Assembly: GCA_937924335.1 (NCBI GenBank)
Contig: CALDWW010000043.1
Location: 1 to 39,126 of the forward strand
Source: an uncultured Gammaproteobacteria bacterium
GTDB taxonomy: Bacteria > Pseudomonadota > Gammaproteobacteria > Steroidobacterales > XN24
Reading direction: 5' to 3'
DNA length: 39,126 nt
Shown: one piece after another, positions 1 through 7,692 of the stretch
How positions within the stretch are numbered: position 1 is the stretch's first letter
Layout: each line of letters starts with the position of its first letter
The notes under the pieces: generated by a model
Told to the model about the DNA's origin: nothing
The model's database searches: none
The model's input: only the letters and a program-made list of their open reading frames with translations
Made by a program: the position numbers and the translations under genes

Positions 1-57
1 GATGAGAGGGAGACTCATCGGGATTTCCGGGCCGACATACGCGATCCAGCGACACAT
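1..57 (-). CDS. class II glutamine amidotransferase, 5' end only (cut by window edge)
   Basis: Nineteen codons are visible from an ATG at 57 to the window edge. They begin MCRWIAYVGPEIP, the typical N-terminus of YafJ-like class II glutamine amidotransferases, in which Cys2 becomes the N-terminal nucleophile after methionine removal and hydrolyses the glutamine amide. A GAGGAT ribosome binding site lies about nine bases upstream of the start, and a TATATT -10-like hexamer lies at 92-97 on the same strand. The gene is divergent from the tRNA-Lys. Substrate and exact family cannot be given from 19 residues. The call rests on the MCRW start and the conserved spacing to the glycine and proline. 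Confidence 0.7.
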   Translation of the reverse strand, partial: MCRWIAYVGPEIPMSLPLI

Positions 58-91
58 ACGCTTATCCTCATGCGGTGACAATCGCATCGAA

Positions 92-97
92 AATATA
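92..97 (-). promoter_or_regulatory. probable -10 element for the amidotransferase gene
   Basis: Read on the minus strand this is TATATT, about 35 bases before the ATG at 57. No convincing -35 hexamer is seen at 16-18 bp spacing, so the promoter call is tentative. Confidence 0.35.
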
Positions 98-134
98 GCA
101 GTTATCCTCGCCCACGAATGGCGCCTGGTCGGGT

Positions 135-163
135 TTCAAGACGAACGCGGCTTGGGGTAGAAT
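135..163 (+). promoter_or_regulatory. sigma-70-type promoter of the tRNA-Lys gene
   Basis: TTCAAG at 135-140, a 17-bp spacer, and TAGAAT at 158-163, ending 15 bp before the mature tRNA 5' end. The -10 differs from consensus at one base and sits in GGGGTAGAATG. The same TAGAAT hexamer recurs upstream of nqrA, the NERD gene and the M20 peptidase gene. Confidence 0.6.
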
Positions 164-178
164 GCGCGGCTCATTGGG

Positions 179-253
179 GGGCCGTTAGCTCAATGGTAGA
201 GCACCGGGCTTTTAACCCGTTGGTTGAAGGTTCGAGTCCTTCACGGCCCACCA
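179..253 (+). tRNA. tRNA-Lys (anticodon TTT)
   Basis: A full cloverleaf can be drawn. The acceptor stem is GGGCCGT (179-185) with ACGGCCC (243-249), discriminator A250 and an encoded CCA at 251-253. The D stem is GCTC/GAGC and the T arm carries TTCGAGT. The anticodon loop at 209-215 is CTTTTAA, giving anticodon TTT. The acceptor stem is close to that of E. coli tRNA-Lys (GGGUCGU). The top pair of the anticodon stem is a C204-T220 mismatch, leaving four pairs there. It is a single gene with its own promoter. Confidence 0.96.
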
Positions 254-392
254 TCTCAAATTTCCGTCCGCAGTCCCGTTACTACACAGTGGCAGTTACC
301 CTCGCCACCAACTTTCCTCGGCCCCGACAGTATTCCAGTATGAAAGGACGGGGTCAGAGCGGGATCTGCTCGTCCGGTCGCTGTCATGATTT

Positions 393-418
393 GGGCGCCT
401 CCGGGGCGCCCTTCTTTT
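393..418 (+). terminator. intrinsic terminator downstream of tRNA-Lys
   Basis: GGGCGCC (393-399), a five-base loop and GGCGCCC (405-411) form a perfect 7-bp GC stem followed by TTCTTTT. The T tract is on the plus-strand side only, so it ends rightward transcription. The stretch 254-392 between the tRNA and this hairpin contains no gene, and GGCCCCG and CGGGGTC in it can pair imperfectly. The convergent S46 peptidase gene ends at 481. Confidence 0.7.
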
Positions 419-480
419 GCGGGGCGTCTCGCAGGCGCCGGTCGCGACCGAGCCGCTCGCGGACGATGGCCCATTCTGTG

Positions 481-2553
481 TCAGTCCTTGTCGTCGGCGA
501 ACTCCAGTTCCGTGAGGACCCGGTTGGCGCCGTACACCTTGTCGAGCGCTTCGAGCATGATCGCCGGGTGGACAGCGATGGCCCGGTTTTTCTCAATGTC
601 ATACCAGTATCCCCCGGAGATGGAGTGCCTGTTGCCGTCGAAAGCCAACCCGACCACGTTACCCGCTGCATCGATCACCGGGCTGCCGGAGTTGCCGCCG
701 GTAATGTCGAGGGTCGTCACATAGTTGAAGCGGGTGTCCATATCGAGTTCCGGCCTGGCATCCAGCCACGTCTGTGACAGAGCGAACGGTTGCTCTCCCG
801 TCGCCCGGGCAAATGCCTGGTCCAGGGTCGTGAACGGCGGGACATTTTTGCCCTTTTCCTCCCAGCCGCGCACATCGCCGTAGGTGATGCGGAAAGTGAA
901 CGTCGCGTCCGGATAGACGCTGGTGCCGTAGACCGCGAAGCGGGCCGCGGCCAGGCGTTCCTGGGCCTCCGCGATCGGAGCCTGATACTCGTCCTGGTAA
1001 CGCGTGAGCAATGCTCGTGAATCAGCTTCCAGCGCACGCATCAAGCGGATCACCGGGTCTTTGGACTTCCTGACGGCCTTGGCCCCGCCCTCCCAGAGCT
1101 TTCTGCGTACTTCCGGGTCAGCCAGCCCGGTCTCCCGGACAAGCCGCGCTGCCATGGAGCGGGGCGACTCGTTGCCTAACGCCTTGCGCACCAGCGGGTC
1201 GTCGTGACCGAGCCATTCCTGAAGCTTTTCCAGGCCGAAGGCGATCTCTAGTTCCTCTATGCGAGGATGGACAGGGGCTTGTGACAGCACAAACTGCTCC
1301 AGCCCGGGCAGGCTGGACTCGGTGTAGCCTCTCAGGCGCTTCTCGTTCGGCTTGTCGCGTTCCTCTGCGGCACGCACCAGTATCCGACCAAAACCCAGCA
1401 AGCTGCCCTGAAGGCCGCCGCGGCCCTCGACGAGGATATAGGGCTCCAGGAACGTCAGATAGTCCTGCTGTGCCCGTTCGATCTGGTGCCATGCGTAGAT
1501 GGTGGATGCCAGCGCCGAGTCTGAAGTGACGGCCTCGCGCAGCGCCGCTTCCTGTCGTTTCTTGCGCGCCATCTGCTCATCATCCAGGAGTGCCCGCAGC
1601 TCATTGCGACGTATCTTGATCGAGTTCTCTATCAGCTTGAGCTTGTCCTGCACGATCCGGTAGGCCTCCTCGTCCTGTGAGGCGAATTGCCGGTATCGGC
1701 CGCGCAATTCCACATAGCGGAGCAGCCAGTTGGGCAGCGTGACGTTGCGCAGGAACTCGTACTGGGCGACCGTGAGCTGCCGTTGAGTGGAGCCCGGATG
1801 GCCGGTTATGAAAACCGCCTCACCTTCGTCGGCGCCCGCGGCACGCCACTTGAGATAGTCCGGACTCGCGATGGGCTGCCCTTCCTCGTAGGCGCGCAGG
1901 AATGACATGTCCAGCGTCCATCTCGGGAAATTGAAATTATCCGGGTCGCCGCCAAACGTTCCAATCTCGACGTCGGGTGCGAAGACCAGGCGGATGTCGT
2001 CGTAGCGCCGGTAGGTGTAGAGAAAGTGTTGCCCGCCGTTGTACAGCGAGACGGCCTGACACTTGAACCGGCCTTCCGAGGCTTCCTCGCATGACTGTTC
2101 GAGGCGGGTCAGGGTCTGTTTGCGGACGTTGTTGGCTTCGACTTCACCCAGACCGCTGGTGGCTTCATGCACCATGGTCGTCACATCTTCCAGATCGTGG
2201 AGGAACTCCACATTGGTTGCCGAGCAGCGCAACTCTTCGCCCGGATGTTTTGCGTAGTGACCCTCTTCCCAGGCGTTGTATTCCTCGCTGGTATGTTCAG
2301 CGACGCAGGCATCGACGCAGTGCCGGTTCGTGAGGATCAATCCGTTCGGCGAGACGAAAGATCCCGTGCAGCCGCCGGATGGCATGCTCAGGCGGACCGT
2401 GGAGAGTCGCGCATGATCGAGCCATGCCTGGTCGATCTCGACGCCGTACTTGTCCTTGATCGCCGCCGACGGGAAGTTGTCCGGCGTCCACATGCCTTCG
2501 TCGGCTACCGCCGCACTCGCCGTCAACATCAGAAGAATAGATAACCGTCGCAT
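481..2553 (-). CDS. secreted S46-family dipeptidyl peptidase (DPP7-like)
   Basis: A 690-residue exported serine peptidase that should remove dipeptides from the N-terminus of peptides in the periplasm or outside the cell. The reading frame is open further upstream, but the ATG at 2553 is chosen: it follows a GGAG site and a good promoter and starts a signal peptide (MRRLSILLMLTASAAVADEG). The chymotrypsin-like triad is visible: His78 in LTNRHC, Asp about residue 215 in TLDMS, and Ser622 in GGNSGSPV. The residue 18 positions after the serine is Gly (FDGN). In characterised S46 enzymes Gly here marks DPP7-type preference for hydrophobic P1 residues, whereas DPP11 has Arg. Length is normal for the family. 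It lies downstream of the metallo-hydrolase gene on the same strand but has its own promoter. Confidence 0.93.
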   Translation of the reverse strand: MRRLSILLMLTASAAVADEGMWTPDNFPSAAIKDKYGVEIDQAWLDHARLSTVRLSMPSGGCTGSFVSPNGLILTNRHCVDACVAEHTSEEYNAWEEGHYAKHPGEELRCSATNVEFLHDLEDVTTMVHEATSGLGEVEANNVRKQTLTRLEQSCEEASEGRFKCQAVSLYNGGQHFLYTYRRYDDIRLVFAPDVEIGTFGGDPDNFNFPRWTLDMSFLRAYEEGQPIASPDYLKWRAAGADEGEAVFITGHPGSTQRQLTVAQYEFLRNVTLPNWLLRYVELRGRYRQFASQDEEAYRIVQDKLKLIENSIKIRRNELRALLDDEQMARKKRQEAALREAVTSDSALASTIYAWHQIERAQQDYLTFLEPYILVEGRGGLQGSLLGFGRILVRAAEERDKPNEKRLRGYTESSLPGLEQFVLSQAPVHPRIEELEIAFGLEKLQEWLGHDDPLVRKALGNESPRSMAARLVRETGLADPEVRRKLWEGGAKAVRKSKDPVIRLMRALEADSRALLTRYQDEYQAPIAEAQERLAAARFAVYGTSVYPDATFTFRITYGDVRGWEEKGKNVPPFTTLDQAFARATGEQPFALSQTWLDARPELDMDTRFNYVTTLDITGGNSGSPVIDAAGNVVGLAFDGNRHSISGGYWYDIEKNRAIAVHPAIMLEALDKVYGANRVLTELEFADDKD

Positions 2554-2602
2554 GCTCTGCTCCGTCGTAGATCGGCAGGGCGGAAACGCCGCCGGACGCG
2601 TC

Positions 2603-2631
2603 ATTATCGGTGTGGATGCCGGGCCAGACAA
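2603..2631 (-). promoter_or_regulatory. sigma-70 promoter of the S46 peptidase gene
   Basis: On the minus strand: TTGTCT (2626-2631), a 17-bp spacer, and GATAAT (2603-2608). The -10 matches consensus at five of six bases and the -35 at four. The predicted transcript would start near 2596, about 43 bases before the ATG at 2553. Confidence 0.6.
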
Positions 2632-2670
2632 ATACACATCAGAACATCCGCCGCCAGGCTCGGAGAGTAA

Positions 2671-2694
2671 CGCGGGCGGCCAGGGCCGCCCGCG
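2671..2694 (-). terminator. GC-rich hairpin, possible terminator of the metallo-hydrolase gene
   Basis: CGCGGGCGGCC (2671-2681) pairs perfectly with GGCCGCCCGCG (2684-2694), leaving a practical four-base loop. It lies about 30 bases past the stop codon of the metallo-hydrolase. The minus-strand sequence after it is TTACTCTCC, which is not a real U tract, so termination efficiency is doubtful. Confidence 0.4.
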
Positions 2695-2724
2695 CATGCT
2701 GGTCAAAGAAAAGTTAAGCGCTGG

Positions 2725-4218
2725 TCAACGCGAGGCCATGCGGCTCCCCGCACGGTCACGCAGTTCCTCGCCGGTACCGAGGCGGCCATGCGCGTTGGCT
2801 ACGGTTTCGACCTCCAGCCCCAGTTTCGAGAAGTTGTCCCAGAATGTCTGGAAGTTCTCGTTCGCCGGGCCTACCGGGCCGTTCGCCGGGAAGTTGAATA
2901 CGTCGGCGCCGAAGATGAGCTTTTCGGCCGGCAGATACACGATGAAGTAGTCTTCCGCATGTGCGTTCGGCACCCGGTAGATCTCGACCCGGCGTGTCGC
3001 CGACTCGACTGTGTCGCGGTCCTTGACCGTCTGGAACTTCGGCGTCACGGGTTCGACCGTTGTGGCGTTGGCGCCGGCCGTGGGTCGCGACCGGATGATG
3101 CCGGTCAGATAGTCACGACTATCGGCCGTCGTGATGAATGTCGTGCCAGCGGCGGCCAGCGCGTCAGCACCAGCAGTGTGGTCGCTGTGATGATGGGTGA
3201 TCACGGAGTAGCGCAGTGGTTTGCCCCCGGTCAGGCTTTCCAGTTGAGCCAGATCGCCCTTCACCGTAGCGGTCCCGCCGCCGGCATCCACCGACAACAG
3301 GTAGTCGCCCATGTCGACATAGAGATTCTGGTATCCGCCGTTACCGATCCAGACTCCGGCGGCGAGTTCGCGGAGATCGGAGGCAGCCGGCGGGGCGGCG
3401 TCGACGGCGACCACGCCGTCCGGGATATCGAACTGTGACGCCACATCGCCGTTGAAGCTGATCTGCTGGACGTATGCATCATAGGTCCGCTGGCCGCCTA
3501 TCCGTTGCCAGCGATGCATCGGGGTCGGAATCCCGTCGACCGTCTCGTATTCATCGAAATAGCTCTCCGCAATCGTGTCACCGGCGACGAAATCATTCGC
3601 CAGGATATCGTAGCGACGGATGAGACCGGTCACGCTGTCCACGTGCACCATGTACACCTGACCGGTGTCCCAAGCGATTGAGAGTACGTCGTTGAGACGG
3701 TCATCGATCCGCGACTGACCGGCCCAGGTGACATTCTGGGCGCGCTGGTAGAGCTTGTTGGCCAGCAGTGCGGGCACGATGCGGTTGATGAAATGAGTGT
3801 TCTGGTCGATAGGCGCTCCCGCAGGCGTCGAGACCATCCGGGTCAGGTCTATCTGCTGGCTGTCCTCGCCCCGGACGATCTGCATGGTCGGGAACGGTCC
3901 GCCAAAGCTGGCCCGGAAGTTTCCGCTTGTACGGTCGAAGGCGATGTCGGTGGAGCCCTCTACGACGTCGAAGGGTGGTCCCAGACGACGGCTCTGATAG
4001 CGTTGCTGGATCTTGGTTTTCTCTAGTACGTGGAATGTATCGATGGCCCCGATCTTCTCGGGCCCGCCATAGGCACTGACTGCCTTGTCGATAACGGGTT
4101 GAGCCTTGGTGTAGGCATCGAGAAAGACTTCGGCCTGCGAGACGCCGATCGCGGCGAGACTCAGGCTGATGACTGCCGCGACGGAGCCGGCAATGACATA
4201 AACAGGGTGTCGCTTCAT
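2725..4218 (-). CDS. exported metallo-beta-lactamase-fold hydrolase
   Basis: A 497-residue protein. The ATG at 4218 is chosen over an upstream in-frame ATG (4266) because it has a GGGAG site at the right distance and starts a signal peptide or N-terminal anchor (MKRHPVYVIAGSVAAV). Residues of roughly 30-280 form a domain that resembles no catalytic fold I can name. The C-terminal 200 residues are a metallo-beta-lactamase fold with the HxHxDH zinc motif at about 342-347 (THHHSDHT), a downstream His in PNAHAED, Asp in FGADVF and a last His in ANAHGRL. These are the ligands expected for a binuclear metal centre. The substrate is unknown; lactonase, esterase or beta-lactamase-like activity are all possible. 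Its promoter must lie in the region shared with the first TonB receptor, from which it diverges. Confidence 0.85.
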   Translation of the reverse strand: MKRHPVYVIAGSVAAVISLSLAAIGVSQAEVFLDAYTKAQPVIDKAVSAYGGPEKIGAIDTFHVLEKTKIQQRYQSRRLGPPFDVVEGSTDIAFDRTSGNFRASFGGPFPTMQIVRGEDSQQIDLTRMVSTPAGAPIDQNTHFINRIVPALLANKLYQRAQNVTWAGQSRIDDRLNDVLSIAWDTGQVYMVHVDSVTGLIRRYDILANDFVAGDTIAESYFDEYETVDGIPTPMHRWQRIGGQRTYDAYVQQISFNGDVASQFDIPDGVVAVDAAPPAASDLRELAAGVWIGNGGYQNLYVDMGDYLLSVDAGGGTATVKGDLAQLESLTGGKPLRYSVITHHHSDHTAGADALAAAGTTFITTADSRDYLTGIIRSRPTAGANATTVEPVTPKFQTVKDRDTVESATRRVEIYRVPNAHAEDYFIVYLPAEKLIFGADVFNFPANGPVGPANENFQTFWDNFSKLGLEVETVANAHGRLGTGEELRDRAGSRMASR

Positions 4219-4528
4219 GAGGGTGCTCCCAAGCGTGTAAACGCGTTCTTTCGTTCGTACGGTCATTAGCTTGACCCCCGACCGCGTGTTTTTCTCCCTG
4301 CAGACCGGCCTTTCTCGACAAGGCGAGTGATGACCGCGACCAGCGGTGGGGAGGGCGCCTGATTAACGGTGAGATCAGGTGCTGCTGTTGCGATGCAGCA
4401 TGTAAAGATTCGATGTATGCGCTAGTTTGCCGGCACGGGTCAGTAACAGGGCTGTGGTCCTGCGCGACGCAGGAGAACCAAGGCTCGTTGAGTCACCGGC
4501 GTCACACGGTAGTGGCAGGGGAGTCGGT
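4219..4528. promoter_or_regulatory. divergent intergenic region with direct repeats CGATGCA/CGATGTA
   Basis: A 310-bp region between the metallo-hydrolase (left) and TonB receptor 1 (right). CGATGCA at 4391-4397 and CGATGTA at 4411-4417 are direct repeats exactly 20 bp apart, about two helical turns. TGCTGC (4380-4385) and GCAGCA (4395-4400) form an inverted repeat overlapping the first copy. No convincing sigma-70 pair was found for either gene. The CGATGCA core also makes the arms of the palindrome before the second receptor. Confidence 0.4.
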
Positions 4529-7336
4529 ATGGATGGGAAGGGACGTCTCGCGTCAGCGATACGAACGGCGCTTGCGGCCAGCACGGGACTGGCGGTCTAT
4601 ATCCCGGGGGTAGCCGCCCAGGATGACGTGGCCGTCCAGCAAAAGATCACCGTCACGGGCAGCCGTATCAAGCGGGTGGACTTCGAGGGGCCGCAGCCGG
4701 TCACCGTCATCGACCGGGAGGCCATCGACCGGTCGGGCAACCTGACCGTCGCGGACGTCGTCCGCAAGACTACGTACAACACCTTTGGGTCATTCCGGCA
4801 AAGCTCCGGCAGTACCTCGCAGAGCGTCAATACGATCGATCTGCGCGGACTGGGTCCGGACAAGACGCTGATCCTCGTGAATGGTCGACGCATGGCCGGC
4901 GCGCCCACGGAGGCCGGTGCCGCCCAGAATCTCACCATGATTCCGATGGCGGCCGTGGAGCGGATCGAGATTCTTCGAGATGGCGCGTCGGCGATCTACG
5001 GTACCGATGCGATCGCCGGCGTGGTCAATGTAATCCTGCGCGAGGATTACGAGGGCATGCATCTTTCGGCCAAGTGGGGGCGCCCGACACAGACGGGCGG
5101 CGACGAGGACTCTTACAGCATCACCGGTGGTGTCAGTGGCGCACGCGGCAATCTTACCTTTGCACTGAACAACGAGCGCCGCGACATCGTCTTCGACGGA
5201 GATCGGGGCTTTTCTTCCGAAAGCACGAGTTCCGCCGGTTATCCAGGATCGTATTTCGCTTTCCTCTCCACGGAAGACCCGCGAAATCCCACCGGGCAGT
5301 TTTTTCCGCTGGGCATCTTCCCGGACCCGCGATGTCCAACCGAACTCGACAGCGATCCGGATTTTCCCAACTCACTCGTGGCGGACTTCGGCACCCCGGA
5401 TGGCCAAGGTATCTGCCGCTACAACTACAGTTCGGTGTCGGCTACCGAGGCCGGCAATGATGCCAAGAGCTTCTTCGTCAATGCCAACTATGACATTACT
5501 GAGCGAACGTCGTTCTTTGCGCAGGGACTTTTTACGCACAATGAGTCGTTCGGCCGCTTTGCGCCCGCGCCGGTATTCGGTGTCCAGTGGGGCAAGGATG
5601 ACGCGAACAACCCGACCAATCCGGATAATCCTACCAATGCCCTCGGCGACGCCTTCTCGGGGCAGCGGTTCGGGTTCGACTTCGACGATGATGACGTCAA
5701 CGACTTCGAGGTCGAAGGCCCCTTCGATCTGTCCGTGCTATACCGGAACGTTCCCACCGGGCCCCGTGATAGCAACTTCGAGGACGACCTTCTCGACTAC
5801 ATAGCCGGAGTTCAGGGCTCCGTCGACTGGCTCGGCGGCATGGACTGGCAACTGGCCGCGCAGTGGAGCCAGCAGACTTCCAACGCGGGCGGTGTAGGCT
5901 TCATCCTGGGTTCGTCGCTGAACGACGCGATCGCGAGAGGTGAGCTGGACATCTTCGGCGTCTCCGATGCCTCTCAAGAGACTATCGAGGAACAGGCGGG
6001 CGGGATCAGCTTCACCGAGGTACAGGACACACGGTTCCGAATCGCCGGTGCTGACGGGCAAATCAGTTTCGATGCCTTCCAACTAAATAACGGGCCGGTC
6101 CCGGTGGCCTTGGGTTTCGACTATCGTGACGAGGAATTCGATCAGTTCTTCGACGATCAGACCAAGGCCGGTGGATCGCTCGGCGCTGTAGGGCAGGTTG
6201 TCCCCTTGTCCGCCGCCCGGACAGTCAAGTCTCTGTTTGCCGAGACCGCGATTCCCGTTCTGAGTAGCGTCGAGCTAAATCTCGCCGGCCGTTACGATGA
6301 CTACAACGACTTCGGCACCACTTTCAATCCGAAAGCCAGTATCGCGTTTCGGCCGCTCGATGTGCTGTTGATGCGGGCGAGCTACGGACGCGGCTTCCAG
6401 GCGCCGGATCTGCCGGACCTCTATGCGGCGACGACCACCCGTCCAAGTTCCGGCGTCGTCGATACCTACCAATGCTCCCTCACGCCCGAGGACTCCACCG
6501 GGGATGGCCGGGCCGATACGGTGGATGACACAGACGATCTTCCCTTCGGCCATCCCTGCAGAGATTCTGCGGGGTCCAATCCGTTCATCGCGGTCCGCGG
6601 GGGTAATCGGGACCTTGATCCGACAGAATCCGAACAGTGGAACGTGGGTTTTGTCTGGAACCCTCTCCAGGAGCTGTCCCTGTCGCTGGACTATTACAAC
6701 ATCGACGTCGATGCCGAGGTTGACACCCTGACTTTCCAGCAGAAGCTGGACCAGGAGTTCCAACTCAGACAGGCAGGCGAGACTGGTCCCATCGTCGGGG
6801 ACGTCATCCGCAGGGCCGGTGGCCGGCTCCAGAGTGTCGAGAGCCGGGTCACGAACATTGCGACGAAGAAAACGGACGGCCTGGACTTCGATCTGTCCTA
6901 TGGACTGTCCATGGGGCGGTTCGGCGACCTGAACACGACGCTGAACTGGACCCACGTGTTGAACTTCGAGCAATCAGACGTCGACGATCCCACTCGGACG
7001 AGGAAAGAGGACGGGGATCTTTTTTTTCCGAAAGACAGGGGGCAGCTGACGTTAGCCTGGAACATGGGTGACTACTCGGCCACCGTCGTCGGCAACTATG
7101 TTGCTCGACAGTCAGGTGCAGTATTCTGCGCGCCTGACGATGACGAGTGCTACCTGGCTTCTTCGACGGTCTGGGATGTCCAGCTCAGCTACGCGACGCC
7201 CTGGAATGGACAGATCACGGTTGGCGCCCGGAACGTGCTGGACAAGGATCCTCCTGATTCCGGCGGTTTATATGACAACTACCAGCACGATGTATTCGGG
7301 CGCGTCCCCTACATCCAGTGGGAGCAGGAGCTCTAG
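4529..7336 (+). CDS. TonB-dependent outer-membrane receptor 1
   Basis: A 935-residue outer-membrane transporter predicted to import a ligand using TonB energy. The ATG at 4529 follows a GGGGAG site and starts a signal peptide ending near GVAAQDD; in-frame starts upstream lack both. The mature N-terminus has ITVTGSRIKR, a TonB-box and plug-start sequence typical of large proteobacterial receptors. The plug domain follows, with VDRE-type, LRGLG, LVNGRRMAG and VERIEILRDGASAIYGTDAIAGVVN motifs spread over residues of about 45-190. The remainder is a long beta-barrel ending FGRVPYIQWEQEL. An extracellular loop has a Cys-framed acidic stretch (QCSLTPEDSTGDGRAD up to GHPC). It is a close paralogue of the next gene. 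The ligand is unknown; the nearby dipeptidyl peptidase suggests peptides, as inference only. Confidence 0.95.
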   Translation: MDGKGRLASAIRTALAASTGLAVYIPGVAAQDDVAVQQKITVTGSRIKRVDFEGPQPVTVIDREAIDRSGNLTVADVVRKTTYNTFGSFRQSSGSTSQSVNTIDLRGLGPDKTLILVNGRRMAGAPTEAGAAQNLTMIPMAAVERIEILRDGASAIYGTDAIAGVVNVILREDYEGMHLSAKWGRPTQTGGDEDSYSITGGVSGARGNLTFALNNERRDIVFDGDRGFSSESTSSAGYPGSYFAFLSTEDPRNPTGQFFPLGIFPDPRCPTELDSDPDFPNSLVADFGTPDGQGICRYNYSSVSATEAGNDAKSFFVNANYDITERTSFFAQGLFTHNESFGRFAPAPVFGVQWGKDDANNPTNPDNPTNALGDAFSGQRFGFDFDDDDVNDFEVEGPFDLSVLYRNVPTGPRDSNFEDDLLDYIAGVQGSVDWLGGMDWQLAAQWSQQTSNAGGVGFILGSSLNDAIARGELDIFGVSDASQETIEEQAGGISFTEVQDTRFRIAGADGQISFDAFQLNNGPVPVALGFDYRDEEFDQFFDDQTKAGGSLGAVGQVVPLSAARTVKSLFAETAIPVLSSVELNLAGRYDDYNDFGTTFNPKASIAFRPLDVLLMRASYGRGFQAPDLPDLYAATTTRPSSGVVDTYQCSLTPEDSTGDGRADTVDDTDDLPFGHPCRDSAGSNPFIAVRGGNRDLDPTESEQWNVGFVWNPLQELSLSLDYYNIDVDAEVDTLTFQQKLDQEFQLRQAGETGPIVGDVIRRAGGRLQSVESRVTNIATKKTDGLDFDLSYGLSMGRFGDLNTTLNWTHVLNFEQSDVDDPTRTRKEDGDLFFPKDRGQLTLAWNMGDYSATVVGNYVARQSGAVFCAPDDDECYLASSTVWDVQLSYATPWNGQITVGARNVLDKDPPDSGGLYDNYQHDVFGRVPYIQWEQEL

Positions 7337-7692
7337 GTGCTGACCCCCGAGAGCTAATCTGGCACCAATCGAAGTCCCCATCCCGCTCGGGCAGGCGGCT
7401 TTCTCAAGGCTGACCTGGCCGCTTGCCGATCATTCCCTGCGGTGGCGGTTTCGGGTTTCTTTGACAATCCGGGGTAGCCTGAGTCATTCGGATCCACCGG
7501 CACAGGGCTGGCGACCGCCTCCTGCAAGTTAGTCTCTGATGGTGCGCCGCAATATGCATCGTACGATGCATATCCGTTATTGTCAGTCGAACGCGCGCGC
7601 TCGGGCTGGCGAGGCTTGTGGGTCAGAGTCTCGGATAATTTCAGTCGAATTCTTGCGTCGCGCTCTGCCGGGGGGCGTAGGGGGAGTTCGCA
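7337..7692 (+). promoter_or_regulatory. intergenic region upstream of TonB receptor 2
   Basis: A 356-bp gene-free stretch. It holds an imperfect 10-bp hairpin (7390-7399 with 7418-7427) with no T tract, a 22-bp palindrome at 7552-7573, a TTGTCA hexamer at 7580-7585 and a GATAAT hexamer at 7634-7639 that are too far apart to be one standard promoter. The GGGGAG ribosome binding site for the GTG start is at 7681-7686. Confidence 0.45.
7552..7573. repeat. 22-bp perfect palindrome, probable operator
   Basis: The half-site ATATGCATCGT (7552-7562) is followed directly by its exact reverse complement ACGATGCATAT (7563-7573), giving perfect two-fold symmetry centred between 7562 and 7563. Such symmetry without a loop fits a dimeric repressor or activator site better than an RNA hairpin. 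It lies 119 bp upstream of the receptor 2 start codon. Confidence 0.6.

Noticed and set aside
118..777. 219-codon open frame across the tRNA-Lys gene
   Set aside because: It runs through the tRNA, its terminator and the antisense of the S46 peptidase gene, and has no protein-family features.
2450..3438. Open frames on the plus strand opposite the peptidase and metallo-hydrolase
   Set aside because: They are shadows of well-supported minus-strand genes and read as low-complexity Arg/Gly-rich sequence.
7390..7427. 10-bp imperfect stem after TonB receptor 1, considered as its terminator
   Set aside because: Loop is 18 bases and no T tract follows on either strand.
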